DNA of 64,000 bases. Source: UBA6054 sp963975575 (GTDB taxonomy: Bacteria > Planctomycetota > Phycisphaerae > Phycisphaerales > UBA1924). Numbering within the stretch: the stretch's first letter is position 1; every line of letters begins with the position of its first letter. The DNA is taken from NCBI GenBank assembly GCA_963975575.1, contig CAXBHL010000001.1, positions 1,364,001-1,428,000 of the forward strand, given 5' to 3'. A program made the translations under genes and the position numbers. Positions 53,009 to 62,430 of this stretch are shown piece after piece. The notes below the pieces were generated by a model. That model was given only the letters and a program-made list of their open reading frames with translations. It was not told the DNA's origin and did not search any database.

Positions 53009-53476
53009 TCAGGCGCCGCCCCAGGTGACGATCTTATAGACCCACGCCGCGATGAGCCCGGCGCCCAGCAGCGTCACCGTGCGCGGCCGGACCAGCCAGC
53101 CGGCCATCGGGCCGACGCGGCTGCCCGTCGCCGCTGCATGGACCGCCAGCCAGAAGGCCGTGGCTGTCCCGATCGCCAGCACGGCCCCGGCCGGCTGGGT
53201 CAGGAACGAGGCGCCCCATTGCGCCTCGCCGGCGTGCGAGAACGCGGTGGTCATGCCGCAGGTCGGGCACGGCTTGTCGAACCAGATGGCCCATGAACAG
53301 GGGGGCAGGCCGATCTGGGTGTGGGTTCCGTGTCCTCGGGTGGAGGGGTTCATCCAAGCGGCGGTGGCCAGGACGCCCAGACAGCCCGCCGCAACGATCC
53401 CGCATGCCAGCCGTTCGCCCGGGCCCGACCGCAGCGGGGCGGTCCGCTCGGCTCTGGTCTGGACAGCGGGGTTCAT
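53009..53476 (-). CDS. DUF2752 membrane protein
   Basis: The 155-residue protein has an N-terminal basic stretch, then three hydrophobic segments (about residues 27-45, 90-112 and 130-150). The family signature WFDKPCPTCGMTTAFSH (about 65-81) has the CPxCGxT motif conserved in DUF2752. Function is unknown; the Cys pair could bind metal or form a disulphide. It lies 72 bases downstream of nuoA on the same strand, so the two may be co-transcribed. Its end lies 52 bases from the lipoprotein gene at 52282-52956. Confidence 0.85.
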   Translation of the reverse strand: MNPAVQTRAERTAPLRSGPGERLACGIVAAGCLGVLATAAWMNPSTRGHGTHTQIGLPPCSWAIWFDKPCPTCGMTTAFSHAGEAQWGASFLTQPAGAVLAIGTATAFWLAVHAAATGSRVGPMAGWLVRPRTVTLLGAGLIAAWVYKIVTWGGA

Positions 53477-53548
53477 CGTCTTGGGCTCTACGCACGGGCG
53501 GGGTTCGGGGATGCGACGGAGCGGCCTCGAATGCGACGCCCGGCCGGG

Positions 53549-53944
53549 TCAGTCGAACTTGAAGACGCCCTTGCGGTAGCCGTACAGGTAGGCCACCACG
53601 GTCGTCAGCAGGAAGAACAGGATCCGCATGAGCCAGATCAGGCTCTGATCGCTCTGCGGGTCCAGATTCGTGAAGGTGGCGGCCCAGGGATACAGGAAGA
53701 TGACCTCGACGTCGAAGACCAGGAACACCATCGCGATGAGATAGAACCGCACGTTGAACCGCTTGCGGGCGGTTCCCACCGGGGTCATGCCCGATTCGTA
53801 CGACTCGCCCTTCCGGTCGCCCAGCCGCTTCGGACCGAGCACGAACGACCCCACGATGTTGAGCACCGCGAACCCCACGGCGGCCAGAATCATGAAGAAG
53901 ATCGGCAGGTACGGTGCGGGGTCGGCGTAGGCGAGGGTGATCAT
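53549..53944 (-). CDS. nuoA: NADH-quinone oxidoreductase subunit A
   Basis: A small membrane subunit of respiratory complex I. The 131-residue protein has three hydrophobic helices and the family motif KGESYESGMTPVG (about residues 49-61), with YLIAMVFLVFDVEVIFLYPWAAT (about 72-94). The start is ATG 53944. No other nuo gene is next to it: upstream is the divergent groEL, downstream a DUF2752 gene. The rest of complex I must be encoded elsewhere if this subunit is functional. Confidence 0.94.
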   Translation of the reverse strand: MITLAYADPAPYLPIFFMILAAVGFAVLNIVGSFVLGPKRLGDRKGESYESGMTPVGTARKRFNVRFYLIAMVFLVFDVEVIFLYPWAATFTNLDPQSDQSLIWLMRILFFLLTTVVAYLYGYRKGVFKFD

Positions 53945-53970
53945 CGGTTCCGGTCTCGATTCGGGGGTGG

Positions 53971-53989
53971 CCCGGCTCGCCGAGCCGGG
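53971..53989 (-). repeat. Hairpin in the leader of nuoA
   Basis: CCCGGCTC (53971-53978) and GAGCCGGG (53982-53989) form a perfect 8-base stem around a 3-base loop. It begins 26 bases upstream of the nuoA ATG. It could affect translation or be part of a regulatory leader. Confidence 0.4.
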
Positions 53990-54122
53990 ATTCCGGGTGT
54001 CCTTCCTTGGACGGTGCTGATGATAGCGTCGCCCAGCGGGCCCGGGTGACCAACGCCACCGGTGGTGGGGGGCGAACGCATCGAACCGCCCGGATCACGG
54101 TGCCGGACTGCCAGCTTGGCAG

Positions 54123-54182
54123 CCTGCCCGGGCGGCGGGACCCGGGCAGGCAGGCGGCCGGGTCCCGCGGCTTGCCCGCGGG
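54123..54182. promoter_or_regulatory. Cluster of nested inverted repeats upstream of groEL1
   Basis: Three stems can form from this segment. They are CCTGCCCGGG (54123-54132) with CCCGGGCAGG (54141-54150), GCGGGACCCGG (54135-54145) with CCGGGTCCCGC (54158-54168), and CCCGCGG (54164-54170) with CCGCGGG (54176-54182). The first two share bases and so do the last two, so they exclude each other. They lie about 48-107 bases upstream of the predicted start site, in the range where activators of sigma-54 promoters bind. Confidence 0.45.
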
Positions 54183-54204
54183 GCCGGCAGCCCCCGCCGC
54201 GGTT

Positions 54205-54219
54205 TGGCACCGTTGTTGC
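54205..54219 (+). promoter_or_regulatory. Sigma-54 type (-24/-12) promoter candidate for groEL1
   Basis: TGGCAC (54205-54210), five bases, TTGC (54216-54219) matches the consensus TGGCAC-N5-TTGC without a mismatch. The GG and GC pairs are the required 10 bases apart. Transcription would begin near 54230, giving a leader of about 77 bases before the groEL1 ATG at 54307. Sigma-54 promoters need an ATP-dependent enhancer-binding protein, which could use the palindromes at 54123-54182. Confidence 0.6.
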
Positions 54220-54306
54220 CTTCTCCTCTGACCACGCGGTCCGTTCGGGCCGGGTGCACGCAAGACGACCGCGGGCGAGGGACGCCCGCTTCCTGGAGAA
54301 CAGCCC

Positions 54307-56049
<1,743 letters not shown>

Positions 56050-56106
56050 TCGGTTCGAACACACACAGCACATCGCACGCGGAACGCGTGATCGGAGAAC
56101 ATACCA

Positions 56107-56394
56107 ATGGCAGTCAAGCCTCTTGAAGACCGCATCCTCGTCAAGCCCATCGAAGCCGCCAAGCAGACGGCGTCGGGCCTGTACCTCCCCGAGTCGAGCA
56201 CCGAGAAGCCCATTCAGGGCAAGGTCGTGGCCGTCGGCCCCGGCAAGACCCTCGAGAGCGGCACCGTCGCCACCATGTCGATCAAAAAGGGCGACACCGT
56301 CGTCTACGGCAAGTACGCCGGCACCGAGGTCGAGATCGAAGGCGTGGACCACCTGATCCTCCGCGAGACCGAAGTCCTCGGCATCGTGGGTTAA
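56107..56394 (+). CDS. groES: Co-chaperonin GroES
   Basis: The 95-residue heptameric cap protein has the opening VKPLEDRILVKPIEAAKQTASGLYLPE, including the flexible loop. It also has GKVVAVGPGK and the closing YGKYAGTEVEIEGVDHLILRETEVLGI, all diagnostic. It lies between two groEL genes, 57 bases after the first and 23 bases before the second. It must therefore serve one or both rings. An AGGAGAAC-like site precedes ATG 56107. Confidence 0.97.
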   Translation: MAVKPLEDRILVKPIEAAKQTASGLYLPESSTEKPIQGKVVAVGPGKTLESGTVATMSIKKGDTVVYGKYAGTEVEIEGVDHLILRETEVLGIVG

Positions 56395-56417
56395 CCAACG
56401 CGGAAGGAAACTTACCA

Positions 56418-58031
56418 ATGGCAAGCAAGCAGATCATGTTCGAGGACAAAGCGCTCCTCGCGATGAAGCGTGGCGTCGACAAACTCGCCGACGCCGTCAA
56501 GTGCACCATGGGCCCCGCCGGGCGTCACGTGGTGATCGAGAAGTCCTTCGGCGGCCCCCATGTCACTAAGGACGGCGTCTCGGTCGCCAAGGAGATCGAG
56601 CTGCCCGAGCGGTTCGAGTCCATGGGCGCCAAGATGGTCTACCAGGTCGCCAAGAAGACCGCCGACAAGGCCGGCGACGGCACCACCGCCGCCACGGTCC
56701 TGGCCCAGGCCATCTTCACCGAGGGCCTGAAGATCGTCGCCTCCGGCGCGAACCCGGTGCACGTCCAGCGGGGCATCAACGCCGCCGCCCAGACCGTTTC
56801 CGAGGCCATCGACAAGATGGCCGTGCCCTGCAAGGGCAAGGCGGACTACAAGAAGGTCGCCACCGTCTCGGCCAACCACGACGCCAACGTCGGCGAGCTC
56901 ATCGCCGAGGCGATCGCCAAGGTCGGCGCCGAGGGCGTGGTCGAGGTCGAGGACGGCAAGTCCAACGAGACCACCCTCGAGTACGTCGAGGGCATGCAGT
57001 TCGACAAGGGCTACCTGTCCCCGTACTTCATGACCGACCCCAAGACCGGCGAGGCCCTGATCGAGGACGCCCTGATCCTCATCAACGAGAAGAAGATCGC
57101 CAACCTCACCGACCTGCTCCCGCTGCTCAACAAGGTCGCCACATCCGGCAAGCCCTTGCTGATCATCGCCGAGGACGTCGAGAACGAGGCGCTGGCCGCC
57201 CTCGTCGTCAACCGCCTCCGCGGCACGCTGAACATCGCGGCCGTCAAGGCCCCGGGCTTCGGCGACCGGCGCAAGGCCATGCTCCAGGACATCGCCGTCC
57301 TCACCGGCGGCACCTTCTTCTCCGAGGACCTGGGGCGCAGCCTCGAGTCCATCGAGCTGAAGGAACTGGGCACCGCTAAGAAGATCGTGGTCAACAAGGA
57401 CTCGACCACCATCATCCAGGGCGGCGGCAAGAAGAAGGACATCGAGGCGCGGGCCACCCAGATCAAGGCCCAGCACGACAAGTCCACCAGCGACTACGAC
57501 CGCGAGAAGCTGATGGAGCGGCACGCCAAGCTCACCGGCGGCGTGGCCATCATCAGCGTCGGCGGCGCGACCGAGCAGGCCATGAAGGCCACCAAGGACC
57601 TCGTCGACGACGCCCTGCACGCCACCCGTGCGGCCGCCAAGGAGGGCTTCGTGCCCGGCGGCGGCGTAGCCCTGCTCCGCTGCATCGACGCCGTCGAGGC
57701 CGCCGGCAAGAAGGCCAAGGGCGACGAGAAGTTCGGCTTCGAGATCATGGCCCTGGCCCTGACGGCCCCCGCCTACCAGATCGCGGCCAACGCCGGCTTC
57801 GACGGCGATCTGGCCGTCGAGACGGTGCTCGAGGAGACCGGCGCCATGGGCCTCAACGCGGCCACCGGCGAGTATGTCGACCTCGTCAAGGAAGGCATCA
57901 TCGACCCGGCTTTGGTCGCCAAGAGCGCGGTGGTCAACGCCGCGTCCGTGGCGGGCCTGATGCTGACCACCGATGTCATGCTGACCGAACTGAAGGAAGA
58001 CACCGAGGCCGTCGCGGGCGCGGTGAGCTGA
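56418..58031 (+). CDS. groEL: Chaperonin GroEL (copy 2)
   Basis: A second full-length GroEL of 537 residues. It has the GDGTT motif (GDGTTAATVLAQAIF), the apical YLSPYFMTDP, the catalytic Asp in VDDALHATRAAAKEG, and the typical IAAVKAPGFGDRRKAMLQD. It ends KEDTEAVAGAVS with no GGM tail. The two copies differ at many positions, so it is not a recent duplication. It is 23 bases after groES with an AAGGAAA site, so both copies and groES are one operon. A terminator follows at 58046-58069. Confidence 0.97.
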   Translation: MASKQIMFEDKALLAMKRGVDKLADAVKCTMGPAGRHVVIEKSFGGPHVTKDGVSVAKEIELPERFESMGAKMVYQVAKKTADKAGDGTTAATVLAQAIFTEGLKIVASGANPVHVQRGINAAAQTVSEAIDKMAVPCKGKADYKKVATVSANHDANVGELIAEAIAKVGAEGVVEVEDGKSNETTLEYVEGMQFDKGYLSPYFMTDPKTGEALIEDALILINEKKIANLTDLLPLLNKVATSGKPLLIIAEDVENEALAALVVNRLRGTLNIAAVKAPGFGDRRKAMLQDIAVLTGGTFFSEDLGRSLESIELKELGTAKKIVVNKDSTTIIQGGGKKKDIEARATQIKAQHDKSTSDYDREKLMERHAKLTGGVAIISVGGATEQAMKATKDLVDDALHATRAAAKEGFVPGGGVALLRCIDAVEAAGKKAKGDEKFGFEIMALALTAPAYQIAANAGFDGDLAVETVLEETGAMGLNAATGEYVDLVKEGIIDPALVAKSAVVNAASVAGLMLTTDVMLTELKEDTEAVAGAVS

Positions 58032-58045
58032 TTGAGATCTATATG

Positions 58046-58069
58046 CCCCTCATCGGAAACGATGAGGGG
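58046..58069 (+). terminator. Terminator with GAAA tetraloop after groEL2
   Basis: CCCCTCATCG (58046-58055) and CGATGAGGGG (58060-58069) form a perfect 10-base stem closed by the GNRA-type loop GAAA. It is followed by TGGTTTGG. The stem is strong and its T tract short. It marks the end of the groEL1-groES-groEL2 operon, just before the lower-GC gene. Confidence 0.75.
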
Positions 58070-58094
58070 TGGTTTGGACAAGGCTGGGGCCTGC

Positions 58095-58802
58095 ATGCTT
58101 TACTCGGTCGGCGTCATCTTGCAGAGAGAGCGGATGCCGGACACAGGAGCAATACAGGCTTGGTTCGACGCGAATCACTTTCCGTGCTCCATCGATGATG
58201 CGTCTTTTGCAGCTCCTTCGACGGTGATCAGTGGTTCTGTTCTGGGCCAGCGGGTCTTTGCCGATTTGACGGTTGATGCATGTGAGGATGGGAAGGGGCG
58301 CTTCGATTTAGTCTTTGATGAGTACTTTCAAGACGGCGATTGTGTAATCTCGTTGCTGGCCACGGCCTCATTGACCCAGCGTTCATTCGCGTTTCTGATC
58401 GCCACTTCGATTGCATTGCTTTCCGGCGGCAAGTTGGTCGGCGATGATCAGCCGGAACCCGAAGACCCTTGCTATTTTATTGGGCTGTGTCGTGAGTTCA
58501 TCGTCCGTGCGAGGTTGCTGATCGCGATGCTCTATCGTCAGGGTGAATGGAAGTTTGTGCGTCTTGATGCAGAATCGATCGCTTTGATGGACGGGGAATC
58601 GAAAACTGACCGGAAGAATGCGATCGCTACACTTCTCTGTGATCGGCACATTCTGCCCGACCCACAAATCGTCCCCGGTGTCGACCAAGCAGCGCACAAG
58701 CTCTCGGACTCCGGGCTGGAGATTGCGAGCTCGATGTGTTGGCATGATGTTAGCGAGAGATCGCGAAAGCATCGGGAACTGATTGCAGGCAAGGATTGCT
58801 GA
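58095..58802 (+). CDS. Unrecognised lower-GC protein coupled to dnaJ
   Basis: The 235-residue protein does not match a family I know. It starts MLYSVGVILQRER; a longer frame back to 58032 would run over the groEL2 terminator. Visible features are an acidic segment, GRFDLVFDEYFQDGDCVISLLATAS (about residues 75-99), and a hydrophobic helix-like stretch (AFLIATSIALLSGGKL, about 107-122). Four Cys and a C-terminal amphipathic stretch are also present. Three 60-base lines I counted gave 50-55% GC, against about 70% in dnaJ. Its stop shares one base with the dnaJ ATG (TGATG). Confidence 0.6.
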   Translation: MLYSVGVILQRERMPDTGAIQAWFDANHFPCSIDDASFAAPSTVISGSVLGQRVFADLTVDACEDGKGRFDLVFDEYFQDGDCVISLLATASLTQRSFAFLIATSIALLSGGKLVGDDQPEPEDPCYFIGLCREFIVRARLLIAMLYRQGEWKFVRLDAESIALMDGESKTDRKNAIATLLCDRHILPDPQIVPGVDQAAHKLSDSGLEIASSMCWHDVSERSRKHRELIAGKDC

Positions 58803-59956
58803 TGCCCACCACCCGCGACTACTACGAGATCCTCGGCCTCGAACGCTCGGCGAGCGCGGACGACATCAAGCGCGCCTACCGCCGCCTGGCGATGAAGCAC
58901 CACCCGGACCGCAACCCCGACGACAAAGAGGCCGAGATCAAGTTCAAGGAGGCCGCCGAGGCCTACGAGGTGCTCTCCGACGAGTCCAAGAAGAAGATCT
59001 ACGACCAGTACGGCCACGAGGGCCTCCGCGGGCGCGGCGCCGCCGGGCACGACTTCAGCCGCATGAACGTCGAGGACATCTTCTCGATGTTCAACGACAT
59101 CTTCGGCGGTGGCGGGTTCGGCGGTGGGGGCCCCCGCCAGCAGAGCCGCGGCCCGGCACGGGGCTACGACCTCGAGACCGAGGTCACGCTGGATCTCAAG
59201 GACGTGCTCACCGGCGTCTCACGCGACGTCGAGTTCACGCGGATGGACGTGTGCGACACCTGCTCGGGCAGCGGGGCCAAGCCCGGCACCAAACCGGAGA
59301 CCTGCGCCACCTGCGCGGGGCAGGGAAAGGTCCAGCAGGCCGGCCTGGGCGGCATGTTTCGCATGGTCACGGCCTGCCCGACCTGCCGCGGGAGGGGCAC
59401 GGTCGTCAAGGAACGCTGCGGCTCCTGCCACGGCCGCGGGCGCATCGGGCGAAGCCGCAAACTCAGCGTCAAGATCCCTGCCGGCATCCACGACGGCCAG
59501 GCCGTCCGCGTGCCGGGCGAGGGCGAGCCCCCCGCCCCGGACCGCTCGCCCACCGGCGAGGGCGTCCGCGGCGACCTGCACGTGGTCGTCCGAGTTCGCA
59601 ACCACGACCTGTTCCAGCGCGACGGCGACCACCTGCTGATGGAGATGCCCATCTCCTTCACCCAGGCCACGCTGGGCGCCTCCGTCGAAGTTCCCACCCT
59701 CGACGGCAAGCGCTCGCTGGAGATCAAGAAGGGCACGCAGTACGGCGACCTGTTCCGCCTGAGCGGAGCCGGCCTGCCCAACCTCCGCAGCGCCACCCGC
59801 GGCGACCTGATCGTCGTGGTCAAAATCGAAACCCCCAAGAAACTCAGCGCCAAGCAGGAGCAGCTGCTCCGCGAGTACGCCGCCACCGAAGACAAGCACG
59901 TGAACCCCGAGTCCGCGGGGTTCTGGAAGAAGATCACCGACCGTCTCGGCGGCTGA
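58802..59956 (+). CDS. dnaJ: Chaperone protein DnaJ
   Basis: The Hsp40 that stimulates DnaK and delivers substrates. The 384-residue protein has a J domain with HHPDRNP (HPD about residues 34-36). A Gly/Phe-rich linker (GGGGFGGGGP) follows, then a zinc-binding region with four CxxCxGxG repeats (CDTCSGSG, CATCAGQG, CPTCRGRG, CGSCHGRG; about 152-218). The C-terminal substrate-binding domains come last. ATG 58802 shares a base with the preceding stop. grpE is 60 bases on; dnaK is not in the window. Confidence 0.97.
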   Translation: MPTTRDYYEILGLERSASADDIKRAYRRLAMKHHPDRNPDDKEAEIKFKEAAEAYEVLSDESKKKIYDQYGHEGLRGRGAAGHDFSRMNVEDIFSMFNDIFGGGGFGGGGPRQQSRGPARGYDLETEVTLDLKDVLTGVSRDVEFTRMDVCDTCSGSGAKPGTKPETCATCAGQGKVQQAGLGGMFRMVTACPTCRGRGTVVKERCGSCHGRGRIGRSRKLSVKIPAGIHDGQAVRVPGEGEPPAPDRSPTGEGVRGDLHVVVRVRNHDLFQRDGDHLLMEMPISFTQATLGASVEVPTLDGKRSLEIKKGTQYGDLFRLSGAGLPNLRSATRGDLIVVVKIETPKKLSAKQEQLLREYAATEDKHVNPESAGFWKKITDRLGG

Positions 59957-60016
59957 CCAACCCGCCCACGCGATCCGGCCGCGCTCCGCCGCCCGGTTCA
60001 CACGGATACACCACCC

Positions 60017-60658
60017 ATGTCCAGCCACACAGAACACGACGACGCGAACACCCAGCCGGAGACCCCAGAGGTCGATCCGTCCACGCTCCCGACCAAAGAT
60101 GAGGACGCCGCCGCCCGCTACGAGACCATCCGCCAGATGGCGCTCGCGGGCGAACTCGAGTTCCCGCCCGAGGCCGACGAGATCGTCGGGGCCCTGCTGG
60201 ACACCATCGCCCAGCGGGACGAGACCCAGTCCCGCCTGCTCCGCGCCGCCGCCGATCACCAGAACTTCCAGCGCCGCGCCTCCATCAACGAGCGTGAGGC
60301 CCGCGAGATGGCCACCCGCGGCGTGGTCAGCTCACTCATCCCCCTGATCGACCAGTTCGAGCTGGCCCTCATGCAGGACCCCGCCAAGGTCTCCGGCGAG
60401 ACGATCACCATGGGCGTGAAGATGATCCGGGACGAGTTCCTCCGCGTGCTCGGGGCCTACGGCGTCGTGCCCATCGCCCCCGAGATCGGCGACGAGTTCA
60501 ATCCGGGCCCGCACGAGGCAATGATGCAGCAGCCCGCCGAGGGGGTCGAGCCCGGGCACATCTCCTTCGTCATGAGCACCGGATACAAGCTGGGCGACCG
60601 GGTCGTCCGCCCCGCCAAGGTCGGCGTGGCGCCCACCCCAGATACCAAGGACGCATAA
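60017..60658 (+). CDS. grpE: Nucleotide exchange factor GrpE
   Basis: GrpE releases ADP from DnaK. The 213-residue protein has a long acidic, Pro-rich N terminus and the family helix (RDETQSRLLRAAADHQNFQRRASINERE). VVSSLIPLIDQFELAL follows, then the C-terminal beta domain with FNPGPHEAMMQQPAEGVEPGHISFVMSTGYKLGDRVVRPAKV. FNPxxHEA and GYxLxDRxxRPAxV are diagnostic. It lies 60 bases after dnaJ and is immediately followed by the FmdB-type gene. dnaK is elsewhere. Confidence 0.95.
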   Translation: MSSHTEHDDANTQPETPEVDPSTLPTKDEDAAARYETIRQMALAGELEFPPEADEIVGALLDTIAQRDETQSRLLRAAADHQNFQRRASINEREAREMATRGVVSSLIPLIDQFELALMQDPAKVSGETITMGVKMIRDEFLRVLGAYGVVPIAPEIGDEFNPGPHEAMMQQPAEGVEPGHISFVMSTGYKLGDRVVRPAKVGVAPTPDTKDA

Positions 60659-61024
60659 ATGCCCACCTACGAGTACCGTTGCAAGGCCTGCGGCCACGAG
60701 TTCGAAGAGTTCCAGTCCATCACCGCGCCGGTCCTCAAGAAGTGCCCGAGCTGCGCCAAGCTCAAGCTCGAGCGACTGATCGGCGTGGGATCGGCCGTCA
60801 TGTTCAAGGGCGGCGGTTTCTACGAGACCGACTACCGGAGCGAGTCGTACAAGAAGGCCGCCAAGGCCGACTCCGACGCGGCCAAACCGAAGACCGAGTC
60901 CTCCGACTCCGGCTCGAAATCGGAAACCAAGCCAGACACCAAGGCCGAGTCCAAGCCGGACAAGAAGCCGGCAGCCAAGGCCGAGCCCCAGACCCAGCCC
61001 AAGACCAAGAAGAAGGACGCCTGA
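60659..61024 (+). CDS. FmdB-family zinc ribbon protein with charged tail
   Basis: The first 60 residues are a zinc ribbon with CKACGHEFEEFQS and CPSCAKLKLERLIG. The Cys pairs at residues 8-11 and 32-35 match the FmdB regulatory family. From about 60 the sequence is a Lys/Asp/Ser/Thr-rich low-complexity tail (KPDTKAESKPDKKPAAKAE), probably disordered. The tail may bind RNA or be a spacer; I have no evidence for either. It starts one base after the grpE stop, so translation is coupled. acpS starts 2 bases beyond its stop. Confidence 0.85.
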   Translation: MPTYEYRCKACGHEFEEFQSITAPVLKKCPSCAKLKLERLIGVGSAVMFKGGGFYETDYRSESYKKAAKADSDAAKPKTESSDSGSKSETKPDTKAESKPDKKPAAKAEPQTQPKTKKKDA

Positions 61025-61026
61025 GC

Positions 61027-61407
61027 ATGCCCGTCCTGGGGCACGGCATCGATCTGGCCGAGACCGCCCGCATCGGGCAGATGGTCGAAGACCACGCCGA
61101 TCGGTTCCTCGAACGCTGCTACACCCCCCGGGAACTGGCCGACTCGGGCGACGGCCCGCGCCGCGTCGAACACCTCGCCGCCCGCTTCGCCGCCAAGGAG
61201 GCCGCGCTCAAAGCCCTCGGGACCGGATGGGCCCGGGGCATCGGCTGGACCGACGTCGAGGTGGTCCGCACCGAATCGGGCAAGCCCGAACTCCGGGTGA
61301 CCGGCCGAGCCGCCGAGATCGCCGCCGAGATCGGCATCACCCGCTGGCAGGTCTCGCTGACCCACACGAAGGATCACGCCTTCGCCTCGGTGATCGCGGA
61401 GGGCTAG
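61027..61407 (+). CDS. acpS: Holo-[acyl-carrier-protein] synthase
   Basis: Transfers phosphopantetheine from CoA to acyl carrier protein. The 126-residue protein has the first motif GHGIDLAETARI (Asp about residue 9) and the second, FAAKEAALKALGTGWARGI (Glu about 61), where Asp and Glu hold Mg2+. The remainder has VSLTHTKDHAFASVIAE, the third. Length is normal. It is 2 bases after the FmdB-like gene. The downstream propeller and acyl-CoA ligase could share lipid metabolism. Confidence 0.95.
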   Translation: MPVLGHGIDLAETARIGQMVEDHADRFLERCYTPRELADSGDGPRRVEHLAARFAAKEAALKALGTGWARGIGWTDVEVVRTESGKPELRVTGRAAEIAAEIGITRWQVSLTHTKDHAFASVIAEG

Positions 61408-61416
61408 CCTCGTCCC

Positions 61417-62391
61417 ATGCCGCTCCCGACCGTGCTCATGACCGACGTGATCCGCTCCGCCGAGCAGGGCAACGCCCACGGCGGGGCCTATCTGATCGAT
61501 CTCGAGTCCGGAACCTTCGAGAAGGTGCTCGACTGGAACCGCGTCGAGATCGACTGGGAGGGCCGCGGCATGGGCCGCGGGCTGCGAGGAATCGTGTTCC
61601 GGCAGGACGAAATCTGGATCGCCGCCTCCGACGAGTTGTTCGTCTTCGACCGCACCTTCCACATCCTCCGCTCGTACAAGTGCCCCGCCTTGCACCACTG
61701 CCACGAGATCTCCAAGGACGACGCCGGGCGCATCTGGCTGACCTCGACCAGCTTCGATTCCCTGCTGCGGTTCGACCCTCAGACCGAGCGGTTCGACGCG
61801 GGCCTGTTCGTGGCCCCGGTGAGCCGCACCGTCAACGGCAAACAGGTGTCGATGCTCGCCGCCCGACCATTCGATCCGAACGACGCGAACGCGTTGCCGC
61901 CCAAGCAGGACCGCCTCCATATCAATCAGGTCTGGTGGACCCCCGACGGAGTCCTCTTCAGCGGCCTGCGGTTCAAGGCGGTCTGTTCGCTCGACGAGGA
62001 TCAGGAAGCGATCCGGCCGGTCGCGGTCGTTCCGGAGATGACCCACAACTGCCAGCCCCACCAGGGTCGCATGATCTACAACTCCACCGGCGACGACGCG
62101 GTCGTGATCGCCGGCATCAGGGGCAAGGTCATCCGGCGGATGCCCATCCCCAAACCCGATCCGAATACGGTCGAGCACGCGGGCCTGCCCGGTGACTTCG
62201 CCCGCGTCGGCTTCGCCCGGGGGCTGTGCGTGGACGAGCCGAGCGGGACGGTGATCGCGGGCCACTCGCCCGGCACCGTCACCGCCTTCGACCTCGCCGG
62301 CGGCCGGGTGATCCGGTCCGTCGGTGTCAGCCGGGACGTGCGAAACGCGCCCCACGGACTGGCCGTCTGGCCCTTCTCCCGAGCGGACTGA
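61417..62391 (+). CDS. Beta-propeller-like protein of unknown function
   Basis: The 324-residue protein shows repeated short-strand blocks: GGAYLIDLESGTFEKVLDW, DELFVFDRTFHILRSYKC, GRIWLTSTSFDSLLRFDP, GVLFSGLRFKAVCSLDED and GTVTAFDLAGGRVIRSVG. Each has an aromatic or hydrophobic strand before a turn, as in SMP-30/NHL-type propellers. Conserved His residues (ALHHCHEISKDD, HINQVWWTPDG, HNCQPHQGRM) could bind metal. No signal peptide is evident. ATG 61417 lies 9 bases after acpS. Its family name is unknown to me. Confidence 0.6.
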   Translation: MPLPTVLMTDVIRSAEQGNAHGGAYLIDLESGTFEKVLDWNRVEIDWEGRGMGRGLRGIVFRQDEIWIAASDELFVFDRTFHILRSYKCPALHHCHEISKDDAGRIWLTSTSFDSLLRFDPQTERFDAGLFVAPVSRTVNGKQVSMLAARPFDPNDANALPPKQDRLHINQVWWTPDGVLFSGLRFKAVCSLDEDQEAIRPVAVVPEMTHNCQPHQGRMIYNSTGDDAVVIAGIRGKVIRRMPIPKPDPNTVEHAGLPGDFARVGFARGLCVDEPSGTVIAGHSPGTVTAFDLAGGRVIRSVGVSRDVRNAPHGLAVWPFSRAD

Positions 62392-62430
62392 TTTCGGTTA
62401 CGCTCCCAGCGGAAAGCGAGGGCCCCGACC

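Larger units (their letters stand above)
53945..54306. other. Divergent regulatory region between nuoA and groEL1
   Basis: These 362 bases hold no gene. Near nuoA there is a hairpin, CCCGGCTC (53971-53978) and GAGCCGGG (53982-53989), in the leader of its mRNA, and a short palindrome CCACCGGTGG at 54056-54065. Between 54123 and 54182 are three overlapping inverted repeats (described separately). At 54205-54219 there is a sigma-54-type promoter sequence reading toward groEL1. I found no CIRCE element (TTAGCACTC-N9-GAGTGCTAA). Confidence 0.6.

Noticed and set aside
53945..54306. CIRCE element before groEL1
   Set aside because: TTAGCACTC-N9-GAGTGCTAA or a near version was not found; TTGGCACC at 54204-54211 belongs to the -24 box of the sigma-54-type promoter.
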